DNA of 64,000 nt, from the NCBI GenBank assembly GCA_963920635.1, contig OY987301.1, positions 55,992,560-56,056,559 of the forward strand, read 5' to 3'. Origin of the DNA: Pseudeuparius sepicola. Lineage: Eukaryota > Arthropoda > Insecta > Coleoptera > Anthribidae. The notes under the pieces are model-generated. The model was not told where the DNA came from. It saw only the letters and a program-made list of their open reading frames with translations, and ran no database searches. The position numbers and the translations under genes were made by a program. Positions 22,692-32,984 of the stretch are shown one piece after another; positions within the stretch are counted from its first letter, which is position 1; each line of letters opens with the position of its first letter.

Positions 22692-23407
22692 CAGGGTGTT
22701 TCCTAACCTCTCTGACAAAAGGCAGGAGGTAAATTTTCGCCTAATTTTAAGACGAAAATGTGGTATAAAATTTTTTCGAATGCCGCTTCGTTTTCGAAAT
22801 AGAGGGTGTTGAAAAAATAAAAATTTATACGTTTTCTTTTCTTTTAATTAGTGGCAAAAGATATTCCAGTGATATTTGGTACACATAATAAGGGGTTTGA
22901 GTACTTTACTTTGTGCCCATTTTAAACTTTTCAGTTAGTTCATTGGCGGAGATTCAGGTAATGAGTACCAAAATTTCGCAAAAATAAATAATACGGGTCT
23001 GTAAAGCATTGCATATTTTTATGTTATCTAACGTAAAAATTAATTATAAGCAAATTACGTATCTTGCGTTTTTCTCGTATCTCTTACAGTTTTCGAGTAA
23101 AATGTAATCTAGTAGCTATTGTTACACGAATTACCTAATAGTTGGTACAGCAATAATAATCACTTAAATAATAACTCGTTACCCGGATCTCCGCCAATGA
23201 ACTAATTGAAAAGTTTAAAATGTGCACAAAGTAAAGTACTCAACCCCCTTATTATGTGTACCAAATATCTAATTAATATTAAAAAGAAAACGCATAAAAT
23301 TTTATTTTTTCAACTCCCTCTATTTCGAAAACAAAGCGGCATTCAAAAAAAATTTATACCACATTTTCGTCTCCTTCCTTTTGTCAGAGAGGTTAGGAAA
23401 CACCCTG
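22692..23407. mobile_element. 716-bp fold-back MITE with CAGGGTGTTTCCTAACCTC ends
   Basis: The ends CAGGGTGTTTCCTAACCTC (22692) and its mirror at 23407 are flanked by TA (22690-22691 and 23408-23409). The arms pair over at least 250 bp, down to GTTCATTGGCGGAGAT and its mirror near 23190, leaving an unpaired centre of about 250 bp. There is no coding sequence. It is the fourth TA-flanked inverted-repeat element in 16 kb. Confidence 0.9.
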
Positions 23408-24380
23408 TATAATATAACATTTATTTTTTGTAAATATTTTAAAAATTTAATTTTTCAATTTTTTTTCACGGCATCCGCGTCACCATAGCAACTAACCAAC
23501 ATACTAATTGTTGCCTGTCAGATAATCAGAAGTATAGTTTATCCATTATAATAGTTTTTCTTTCGTCGAAGAAAAAATATAGTACAAAACTCGAGTTGTA
23601 AGCGTATTACATACTCGTGGAATTACAGCACTCGCCGCTGCGCGGCTCGTGCGCAACTTTTCCACTCTGACATAATAAGCTGTTTACAACTATCGCTATG
23701 TAATATACTATTATTGTCTCTCTATGCCAATTTATCAGAATGTTCGTTTTTTCTAAATTATTTTTATTTTTCCCGCAAATAAACCTCAGAATCATTTATT
23801 CAATCAATTATTCAATCATGACGAAACAAATAAATATCAACGCAAAATTAAGGAGAAAAATAAGATTGTTTAAAATAGTTGTTGTGTAACAACGCAATAT
23901 TGCTGCAAAGAAGAAATATTTGTACAAACGCATCCATATTTTTTAGTTTCGATTTCAATAATTCAATACGAACACATTTTCTTAACAACTTTTACCGTTA
24001 TTTCTGAGATAAACCCGCTTTTTCTCACAAATTTGGTAAATATTCAATAAAGACCACATGTTTCTTAAAACTTTAACACCCTGTAACTTTTTAATAAGGC
24101 CTTAAAATGATATAGTTTATAAAAGGAAGTGCGGTTATTTTTTGGTTTTCTATCACCTGTTGAAGTGACGCAGAATAAAACTGAATCACCCTGTATATTT
24201 TTTAATTAACTACTATCAAAGTCTAGAGGCTAGACTTTGCTACTATATTCCATATTGAATAAAAATCCTAAAACAATATAGGTACCTATATAATATAATT
24301 ATAAAAACCATCATATTGACATTTTCTGCGAGACACTCAAAATTCGTTTGCTTAAACTTTGGTTCTCGACATTTTTAATC
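23408..24380. other. No gene recognised; MITE ends
   Basis: Two isolated CACCCTGTA ends, at about 24079 and 24187, suggest a small Tc1/mariner-type remnant of about 110 bp. The rest is AT-rich, apart from a short GC-rich patch at 23630-23660. Confidence 0.35.
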
Positions 24381-24570
24381 ATTTATGGCCTAAACTCTAA
24401 ACAGTCTAAACCATACTGCATCACGCGACAATACGCGCCGCGCCGTCCTGCCGACAACAATAATTCGAGGTCGAGGCGCGATTGACTATCGATGCCCTGA
24501 CTGGCCTGACTGGGCAACACTGGACGCCGAATCGGTCGGCTCCGTGCGTTCTCGTCGAGGCCAGCCGATT

Positions 24571-24609
24571 GGAGCCCAACTTGTGCGTGGGTAGCACAAG
24601 TTGGGCTCC
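24571..24609. repeat. Perfect 16-bp hairpin
   Basis: GGAGCCCAACTTGTGC at 24571-24586 and its exact reverse complement at 24594-24609 flank a 7-base loop. It lies in a 200-bp GC-rich island (24420-24630) immediately beyond the 3' end of the minus-strand LINE. It could be a MITE tip or a structured RNA; nothing decides between these. Confidence 0.7.
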
Positions 24610-24620
24610 ATCGACGGGGT

Positions 24621-26830
24621 CTAGAAATTAACACGGGATGGGTTTTCTATGCGTAGTACCATTTTCTTTGCTACCATTAATTTATTTGCCCATAGCGATG
24701 TTAGGCAACTATAGGGCTGACAGTCCCGTCTGTATTTCCTCCAGTCAAAAAAAGCTTTGCAGATAAAAAAACGCTTTAATTTTTTTTTGAAAAGAACCGG
24801 AGGTAGTTGTTTCATCTCATTTGGCAGAGAGTTAAAAAACTTTATTCCATAATATCTTGCCCCAGTTTGAGCCCTAGAAAGCCGAGTATACTCGGTCTGG
24901 ATGTCACCACAGCCCCTCGTACTAAACGAATGGCGGGCTCTATGAAAGTGATCTGGATGACTCCGAACATACAAGAGGGACTCCAGCGCAAACATACATG
25001 GGAAAGTTAGGATTTTTAAATTTACAAATAGATGTTTAGTCTCCTCTCGATAACCCACATATTCTAATTGCTTTGCGTTGGAGACCAAATATTCTATGTC
25101 GAGCAGCAGAATGACCCCACACCAACACCGCTTATGACAATCTGGAATGGCACATTGCAAAGTAAGAGGACATCGCGAGACACCGAATCAGACAACCGTC
25201 TCAGAACAAAAACACTCCCGGATAAAGCCGCCGCCAGCTTCTCACTTTGGACATCCCAAAGTTGTCCAGGGTCGATATGAATCCCGAGAAATTTGACCGC
25301 AACGGGATTTTCAATTGTGCTCAGACTCCGAGTTGACGAGACCATTATTGTCGTCTTTGCCCTATTTAACATTAGACTGTTGCTAGCGAACCAAGCCTCC
25401 ACCCTCGACTGCGCATCCCCACAATTTAACCGCAACGACTCCAGATCCGGTGATGATATCAACAGTGTGGTGTCGTCTGCAAAACAGATACTCAGTACAT
25501 CATCCACCACATTTGGTAGCTCATTGACATAGATCAAGAATAACATAGGTCCCAGAATTGAGCCCTGAGGTACCCCCGCCCCCACATCAAGGCGATCCGA
25601 TACCCTGCCACTCAAACGAACAGACTGGCTTCGGCCCGCCAGATACGAACGCACCAATCTGACACTGGAGTCATGAAAGCCATACCTATACAACTTCTGA
25701 AGCAAGGCAGCATGGGATACGCAATCGAAAGCCTTACTAAGGTCGCAAAAATAGCCGCGCAGTATTCACCATCCTCAAAACATTCCAAAGTGCGCTCCAC
25801 TAGCCTCAAAACACATACTGTGTGTTGGTCAAGAAGCCGTTTGCGTCCAGGAATCCAGTAATTTGATCCTTCATTACCCTTTCAACTATTTTGGACAGGA
25901 CTGGTAAAATTGAGACTAGGCGGTAATTGGACACATCTTTGGGGTTCCCTTTTTTGAAGACCGGTACTACAGAAGCTAGAAGCACTGAGGATCCTGTTCA
26001 CAAACTTAGTCAAAGGCACCACCAGATGGTTTTTAATAATTTTTAGTACAAGAACACTGAGTCTATATATATCTTTACTGGATTTATTTTTTATTTTATC
26101 TATAATTTCCCTCACTTGATTAAAAGATACAGGTTGGAACTCAAATTTTTTGTCAACAATATGGTCTTGAAGGAATTCCAGAGGGGAGTTCACAACATGG
26201 GGAAGTTATTCAATGATTTTCTCCGCAACGTTAACAAAAAAGGTATTAAATTCATTTGGGTCATGTATTTCTGTCACAGTTGTTTTCTTTTTCGTGTTTT
26301 TATTTATGATTTCCGACATCTTTTTACATGGGTTGTCCGCTGCTCTGATCATTTGCCTTTTTTTTTAGCTTCTCGCAGGGCCATTTTATACTGGGATCGA
26401 AATATATATTTTTTTCATTCTTATTTTCTACGCTATTCCATCTGTGACATACCTCATTTAAAAAACTAAGGTGCTCTCTCGTTCGTTTCAGATTCTCATT
26501 AAACCAGGTGTTTTTTTGGTAATCTATTTATGAAGACCATTTTCTTCTCAGGGAAAGCACATCTGAAAGCGGTTTCGAGTTTTTTAAGGAACAAGTCGCA
26601 GATAGTATTTACATCCAGTCCTTTGTCGCTCACAAAATCCCATTGATATTCAGACACTATATTATAGAAAGCAAACTTTCCCCTTTCTGTAATAGGTCTA
26701 CATAGCCTAGCAGTCTCACAATCGTAGTCCGACCGAATTCTGTCCATTTCGATTATCTGGCATTTGTGGTCAGAAAAAGATAACTTATTACAGTCTGGTA
26801 AACGATTTTTAGATTGAGTATTAGTAGGTA
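24621..26830 (-). pseudogene. CR1/Jockey-group LINE ORF2 (endonuclease end, RT, C-terminus)
   Basis: The protein can be followed on the minus strand through several frames. LSFSDHKCQIIEMD (near 26790) is the SDH end of an APE endonuclease, and ITERGKFAFYNIV is linker. FQPVSFNQVREIIDKIKNKS starts the RT. DLSKAFD is motif A, GAGVPQGSILGPMLFLIYVN is motif B and ICFADDTTLLIS is motif C. The C-terminus includes LPNEMKQLPPVLFKKKLKRF, ending near 24621. Frameshifts occur near 25950, 25750 and 25100, and an internal deletion joins the RT to the C-terminal part. Catalytic Asp residues are present but the copy is inactive. In life this ORF nicks target DNA and copies the element RNA. Confidence 0.85.
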
Positions 26831-27595
26831 CCTGGGCTAGAATTATAGCCAGATGGACATATTTATTTTCTGCCCATAATCGATATTGGGAAAAATAAAA
26901 TTAATTCATATAGGTACACCAGTGTTTGCTGGTGCAGGACTGTAGTTTTTTACTTTGTTCACAGAGCCCCTCCGACCTCTTATGACGGAAGCAACGAAAT
27001 TCTGCATATCTGGTTATATAAAAAGACTGCCCCCATTATGAACCCAAAGTGCATGCTTCTGAGCAAACTTTGGCGGTTTGCCCGATATCCGTTCAGAGAC
27101 TGCCCGAGGGCGTCTCGTGGTCTCGTGGGCGATATTAAAATCGTTGAAAGTTCGCGTACAGCGAGGGCCGGAAATTTGTTCTGTTTATCAAACATCTAGA
27201 ATTTATCTAAAATCGCCGAGACTCGCTTGTTCGTCCCGTCCGCATATTAGATTTTTAAAGGATTAAGCTATTCTCAAAATTATTTTTTGTATCATTTTAG
27301 TACTCGAAAAGACCTTGATGTATAATTTTTGACAATTTACATTTTCCATGGCCTGTTATGACGAAAATAAGACCTCCAACAATGACAAAAGTAGGTATAG
27401 TATTATAAGGCATTTATTTAAGGAAAAAAGCTAATAGTGTAGTTGGTTTTGCTATATCTCAAATAAATATCCATTTACAATATCACAGCTTAAACAGGGT
27501 TTGAAAACTAATGAAGGGGATATATGCAAATATGGCATAAATCCGATTTTCTCGAGTGCTCTTTCTGAAGAGTAGGGAGTATATGATTCAATAAG
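26831..27595. other. No gene recognised
   Basis: The short frames at 26980-27266 are not similar to any family I know. A moderately GC-rich patch near 27095-27180 interrupts AT-rich sequence. Confidence 0.35.
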
Positions 27596-27599
27596 ATTT

Positions 27600-28078
27600 T
27601 CAAAAAACAAAACATCACTGGAACAGTTATGCCTCTATATTCAGCATGTATTGAATACAATTGTTGAAAAAATTTGAGGATGGCTTTGAATGTGCAATCC
27701 ATATACCATATTTTACTTTTACGGAGAATGTCACAATTTTTTTGGTGCCGAAAATAAGAAACCTTTCTTCGTGCTGACCATCATCGTATATAAGAAATGT
27801 TTCGTTCTTCTCCGTTTTTTGGTATACATCTGGTATCATGATATCTATGAGGTTCTGGAATCCGGTGGAAACGTAGTTTTCTCTTGATCGGGCGTTTCTT
27901 AAGGTCCGTTTTAACGAATTTCTTCGGGGCATCTCACCTGCTGACGCCATGTTTACATTTTTACAACACTCAGAGATTATTAAGTGGGGTGGGTCCATAG
28001 TGGTTCTTGCTTTCTTTTGCCGCGTTAACTATCTTCTTGGAGAAACAAACCCACCACCTGATAAGTTTGCAGGGTGGG
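27600..28078 (-). pseudogene. FLYWCH-MULE transposase, N-terminal fragment (inverted copy)
   Basis: The minus strand encodes almost the same protein as 28570-28960 on the plus strand: MDPPHLIISECCKNVNMASA, FQNLIDIMIPDVYQK and YDDGQHEERFLIFGTKK. It then shifts frame into MDCTFKAILKFFQQLYSIHA, where the DGTF catalytic motif reads DCTF. Upstream, the FLYWCH finger is internally deleted, so the start of the finger (RWWVCF-like) joins directly to KKIVNAAK. It ends near 27600. It lies head-to-head with the longer copy. Confidence 0.75.
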
Positions 28079-28326
28079 AGTTTTACGTAGATAATCCTAA
28101 TACTTGAACAAATTATTACGATGATCAAAGAATTAGCACATACTACAGAAACATTGTGTAGCTAGGTTTTCTCGGCTGGTATTTTCATTATTTATAAAAA
28201 AAGGCAGAATGTCAGGAGAAGTCATAGTTGCTCCTAGTTACTAAATAAATATATTATTATTGTTAGTTACGTGCATTTGTAAAAAATCATATCCAGACCA
28301 AATCATCACTATCGACTCCTTGAATT

Positions 28327-29708
28327 ATGGATTTTGAATATATCCAGAGCCAAAAGGGTAAAACAAAGTTATCATGTGGTGGGTTTATGTATCACCGAGA
28401 TAAGGTAACTGGCGACCGGCAATATTGGAAATGTGAATTGTATTACAAAAAAAAAATGCCCAGCTCGTATTATCACGAAAAGCAAAGAAAATATCCGAGA
28501 AAGCAATCGTGATCATAATCATCCAGGAAATGCTGCAAAAATAAAAATCCAGAAGATAGTTAACGCGGCAAAAGAAAAAGCAAGAACGACTATGGACCCA
28601 CCCCACTTAATAATCTCTGAGTGTTGTAAAAATGTAAACATGGCGTCAGCGGGTGAGATGCCCCGAAGAGATTCGTTAAAATGGACCTTAAGAAATGCCC
28701 GAAGAGAAAACAACGTACCCACCGGATTCCAGAACCTCATAGATATCGTGATACCAGATGTATACCAAAAACGGAGAAGGACGAAACATTTATTCTATAC
28801 GATGATGGTCAGCACAAAGAAAGGTTTCTTATTTTCGGCACCAAACAAATTGTGACATTCTCCGTAAAAGTAAAATATGGTATATGGATGGCACATTCAA
28901 AGTCATCCCCAAATTTTTTCAACAATTGTATTCAATACTTGCTGAACATAGAGGCATAACTGTTCCAGTGTTGTTTTGTTTTTTGGCCAATAAAAGCGAG
29001 GTCACGTACAAGAAACTCTTCTCAAAAATCAAGGAAATTATCGAGGAAATGGAAGTTGAGAACATTTTGACAGATTTTGAGCCAGCCGTTAGAAATGCCG
29101 TCAGAGCTGAGTTTCCAAATGTCATTCATAACGGATGCTATTTCCATTTTGTACAGTGTTTTTATCGGCAACTTCAGGCAAACGGCTTGAAAACACAATA
29201 CGATAGCGATTGCGAATTTTCTCACAAGATGAAGACACTCCTTGCGCTCGCCTTTATCCCCCCAATTTTCGTATCTGAGCTATTCGATAGTCTCGTCGAC
29301 AAAGAGGTAATCCCAGAAGAGGCGCAATGTATAGTGGATTATTTCGAAAAAACCTGGGTTGGTCAAAAGGAGAGAAAACGCAGGCGCCCACCTCTTTTCG
29401 ATGTATCGATGTGGAGCTGCTACGATGCAATCCTTGAAGGACTGCCTACCACAAACAATTCTGTGGAAGCGTGGCACAGCGGGTTTTCCTTTCAAATTAA
29501 TTCTGAGCGCCCAACGATATGGTCACTAATTAATGCCCTGAAAAGAGAACAGGCGATTACAGAAGTAAAGTTGCTGGAAGTGACGAGGGGCGATCCAGCT
29601 CCCAAGAAGAAATACAAGAACCGGGACCAAAGAATAAAAAACATACTTCACGACCTGGACAACAACAATGGAGTGGAGATCTTAATGTCTATTGCAATGA
29701 ATTTATAA
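28327..29708 (+). pseudogene. FLYWCH zinc finger plus MULE-type transposase
   Basis: An N-terminal FLYWCH finger (KLSCGGFMYHRDKVTGDRQY, WKCELYYKK, then CPARIITK, HNHPG) is split by a frameshift in an A-run at about 28446-28455. After a linker and two more frame changes the MULE DDE domain reads unbroken from about 28884 to the stop at 29708. It has DGTFKV (Asp), ILTDFEPAV (Asp), GCYFHFVQCFYR (C..H) and TTNNSVEAWHSGF (Glu). It ends DILMSIAMNL-like, as expected for the family. FLYWCH binds DNA and the MULE domain cuts and joins transposon ends. All catalytic motifs survive; the frameshifts before them silence it. Confidence 0.85.
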
Positions 29709-30130
29709 TATATATTGTTCTTTCAAATAAGTTATATAATTGTTACCTTTAATGAATAAATGTTACATTTTCTGATTTCAGATAATATTGCTTTTTTTCT
29801 CAGAAGTTATTTTACTTACGTTTATTCTACCATTTCTAGAAATTGTAAAAGCCATTCTCTTATTTCTAATTGCGATATATCTTCCATTTCGACATTTTGG
29901 TTTTTCGTTATTTAGTGTTTCGATATTTTCTGAAGTCGGTATTTTGTGTAGTCGGTATCTTGTGTATTCGATATTTATTCCTCTTTGATAATTTCCGTTT
30001 CGATTTTTTAGGTAGTCGGTATTTTGTGTATTCGATATTTTTTCCGCGGCATATATTTGCTTTTCGATGTTTTGTGTTCGATATTTTTACATCCGATATT
30101 TTTACATTTGATATTTTTTCCTAAACCCTG
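29709..30130. repeat. Imperfect TTCGATATTTT repeat tract
   Basis: From about 29860 to 30125 the plus strand repeats variants of TCGATATTTT and TCGGTATTTTGTG at irregular spacing of 10-40 bp. The long low-complexity frames over it (29788-30124) are repeat translations, not genes. It follows directly on the MULE and could be part of that element's end. Confidence 0.45.
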
Positions 30131-30480
30131 GTTTTCTATGTTTCCTATGCTTCTTTCGAAAATGGTTGACTTGTTATTATCTGCATTTTTGGTAGCTGAA
30201 AAAAAAATTTTCTTTGTTCTTGTCGACGGAAGTCGTCATCATTGCCGAAAAGGATCGGTCGGCTTCCCATTTTATCACTTGTCAAGTGTGCATCACGTGA
30301 GGTTAAGTTCCGAATTATTCATTCGAATTTTCCGCTGGGAAATCTCTTTTCGGAATTTAATACTCATCTTTGAGAGCAGCTTAAGTGGTTTGGTATATTG
30401 TGTATTTTTGGTTTTGCTGTGCTAATAAGTTTCTGTTTTTTTTTTTCATATGTGATTACCACGTGTCTGTGAACCTTGTG

Positions 30481-31779
30481 GACAAGTTGTGGATGGTTTT
30501 TCCCACATGGTTTAATCAGCGACCAACAGCGTGAGGACCACAGGGAGTTTATAGAAGCCAGTATTCCGGGTGAGTTAGCTACTTAGATTACTGATTTTAT
30601 CTGTATCCGACTCTTGTCGGACTTTGCCGTAGCCATCTCATTCGGAATCTGTTTCCCTTGTTCTGTGGACTTCACGTTATGGGTCGTAGCCAAAATTTGG
30701 TTATTTAAATTATATTAGGTTTATATTAGGTAACGTTTTTGCACAGAATCTCTATATACCCCACACTTCAGTTGTTTGACGTGATGTAGACTTCACGACG
30801 GGTTTTCTTATTTTACTTAGTTTATAGGGCTGTTGTTTTTGCATTTTGACAAGAGGTGAATTCGGGAAGTCGCCAAATATTTTGTATTTTATTCGTGTTA
30901 CTTTTTATCTTGTAAATATAGTACATTAAATAAATTAAGTCAAGTGTAGTCGAGATAATTGATCGTTTTGTATAGTCATTTTTAATCTATTTCATAGTCA
31001 GATTCAGGGTTCAATAATTCAGGGTTACATGCTTTAAGTAATCTATCTTTGGGTTGTTAGTTAAGGTTTGCCAAATTTGATTGGAAAATTTGTACAGATT
31101 TAATTCATTTTCAACCCATTTAAGAAATTCAACTAGTAATTGTAAAAGTGTCGACAATTCGACTGCAGTAAACACTTAACGGAGACTGTTTTGTGTAATT
31201 TCTTTTGCATGTGAGCACACGAGCCACAAGAGCGAGTCAACAACCGTCTAAGTGACAGTACCCCAGCCCTACAACACTTTGATAGTATTTTGCACGCAGT
31301 CTAGCACCAGCTTGGAAACCCCACGACCCAAACATGAGTCTCGAGGCCTAGCCGAGGTTGCATCGAAAGAAGCTTGGCGCAAAGGTCCAGGTTTGAAAAG
31401 AAGCTTGGCGCAGAGGTGGCAAATGATCTGCTTTGACTGGAAGGTTTTGAGGTACTCTGTAAAGTAGTCCAAATCTTTCAAAGTGCTCGCGGATGAACTT
31501 TAACCTCTCGGGTGAACTTAAAAAAAACAGTGCTCTCGCATTAACGAACGTCTCTGATTTTGCATTTTGCTTTAGTCGAATATAACCGCTCTATTCTCGA
31601 TTTAAAGTGTAAGTTGCTTTTGCACATTTGACCTTATTGTAAATAATAACTTACTCAGTTGTACTTGTACTACAAATTTCAACTTGTAAATAAATTGTAA
31701 AGTGGAAAATGTTCTGTTTTATTTAACCAACAAATAGTTCAAGCTTCTGGCGCTCAAATATAACCATTTTGGTTATACA
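30481..31779 (+). repeat. 5' LTR region of Gypsy element G2
   Basis: The right border is set by GGTTATACA at 31779, four bases before a primer-binding site. AATAAATTG near 31690 can serve as polyadenylation signal. Much of the sequence recurs in reverse orientation at 55900-56790, including GAGACTGTTTTGTGTAATTT, CTTAGCCGAGGT-like and TTTCGAGGTACTCTGT-like blocks. That shows a dispersed LTR family. The left border is uncertain. AAGAAGCTTGGCGCA occurs twice, about 37 bp apart, near 31366 and 31403. Confidence 0.6.
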
Positions 31780-31783
31780 TTTT

Positions 31784-31800
31784 TGGCGTGACCCAACTTG
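31784..31800 (+). promoter_or_regulatory. tRNA primer-binding site of G2
   Basis: TGGCGTGACCCAACTTGGG starts with TGG, complementary to a tRNA CCA end. It lies 4 bp after the LTR end and ahead of gag, the standard position for minus-strand priming. The exact tRNA is not identified. Confidence 0.5.
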
Positions 31801-31995
31801 GGGCCTTGAGGTTAATTTTTTGTCGAAGCTTGCTCTATTGTGGTTAAATAAAATTAATTTAACTTTGGCTTTTGAACTTTGAAAATTTGGACTATTTTTT
31901 TGTTGATTCAATTATCTTGCCTAAAATATTTGTTGTCGTCAATTCTGCCCAATTTTTGTAGTTTTGATTTTTTTGAGATTTGGTAATTTTTTAAA

Positions 31996-32960
31996 ATGGA
32001 TCCTAACAGCTTGAAGGAACATGAGCTATCTTACGAACTTTAAGTTCGCGGTTTAGACGTGTCTGGTAATGTAGAGGCAAAACGTAAACGATTGAGAGGT
32101 GCATTAAGTCAGGAAGCTTCTAACCGAAGTTTTAATACCATTGCTAACTAGGGCTGTTCGATCTCCGAATTTCAGTATCGGAAATCGATACTGAAAAAAT
32201 ATCGATAAAATCGATAAATCGATAAAATCGATCTTATCGATATAATCGATAAAATCGATGTTATCGATAAAATCGATCTTATCGATATAATCGATCTTAT
32301 CGATAAAATCGATCTTATCGATCATATTGATAAAATCGATATTATCGATATAATTGATCTTATTGATAAAATCGACATAATCAATTTTATTTAAGAAGCT
32401 AGACAAAAAAAAGGCCGATCGGCTTGCTGCGGGCGCGGTCTGGACGCAATGGGTGCAGCAATTTCCTTTAATTTTGCAAACAATTTCAAAAGATAGATAT
32501 AATTGGAAAGATCGATAAAATCAAAAATATCGATAAAATCGAAAAGATCGATAAAATCGAAAAGATCGATAAAATCGAAAAGATCGATAAAATCGAAAAG
32601 ATCGAGAAAATCGAAAAGATCGATAATATCGATATTTCGATTTATCGAAATTGAATATCGAGTATCGATACTTTCGATTTTATCCATATTTTGTCTCAGG
32701 CCTATTGCTAACCCAATTATTTTTGCTGACGATGTTAAGCAATTTTTAGAGTCATTTAATGACGTCAAAAGTGTCATTAACAAATTTGTTGGTATTAAGG
32801 GTGTTGCAGCTTGTCGTAGAATAGAGTCAAGGCTTAACCATTTGTCTAATCGTATCCCGATTTAACACTGTGTCTGAGGACGATGAATCTCGTGCTAGAG
32901 AATTAAAATTAAATTCAATTGATTTAGAAGGCGAATTTTTTCTGGCTCAACTAAGGAGTC
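31996..32960 (+). pseudogene. G2 gag, interrupted by a hAT-like element
   Basis: Gag begins MDPNSLKEHELSYEL, then a stop at 32041, then VRGLDVSGNVEAKRKRLRGA, the usual N-terminus of this Gypsy group. At FNTIAN it is cut by the 556-bp insert (32149-32704). It resumes as PIIFADDVKQFLESFND and GVAACRRIESRLNHLSNR, then DESRARELKLNSIDLEGEF. The zinc-knuckle part and the start of the protease are deleted near 32965. Confidence 0.7.
32149..32704. mobile_element. hAT-like element with dense CGATA array
   Basis: TTGCTAAC lies on both sides (32141-32148 and 32705-32712), an 8-bp duplication typical of hAT. Removing the insert and one copy restores the gag frame. The ends are TAGGGCTG and CAGGCCTA. The interior is mainly repeats of ATCGATAAAATCGAT, then AAGATCGATAAAATCGA, around a GC-rich centre at about 32410-32455. 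The translated IDKIDFID and KRSIKSKRS repeats are by-products. No transposase is present. Confidence 0.85.
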
Positions 32961-32984
32961 ATTAGTTTCTTTATACCTACATTA

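Noticed and set aside
26116..26469. 117-codon plus-strand ORF
   Set aside because: Antisense to the CR1/Jockey-group LINE and rich in Phe/His from A-rich coding sequence; no motif.
29788..30425. Hydrophobic plus-strand ORFs after the MULE
   Set aside because: T-rich repeat translation with overlapping frames of the same kind; no conserved motif.
32160..32660. CRISPR-like regular array
   Set aside because: Units are contiguous palindromic hexamers without spacers, and the DNA is eukaryotic.
32104..32865. Long frames on both strands encoding IDKIDFID and KRSIKSKRS repeats
   Set aside because: They are translations of the ATCGAT-type repeat inside the hAT-like insert; removing the insert restores a gag frame instead.
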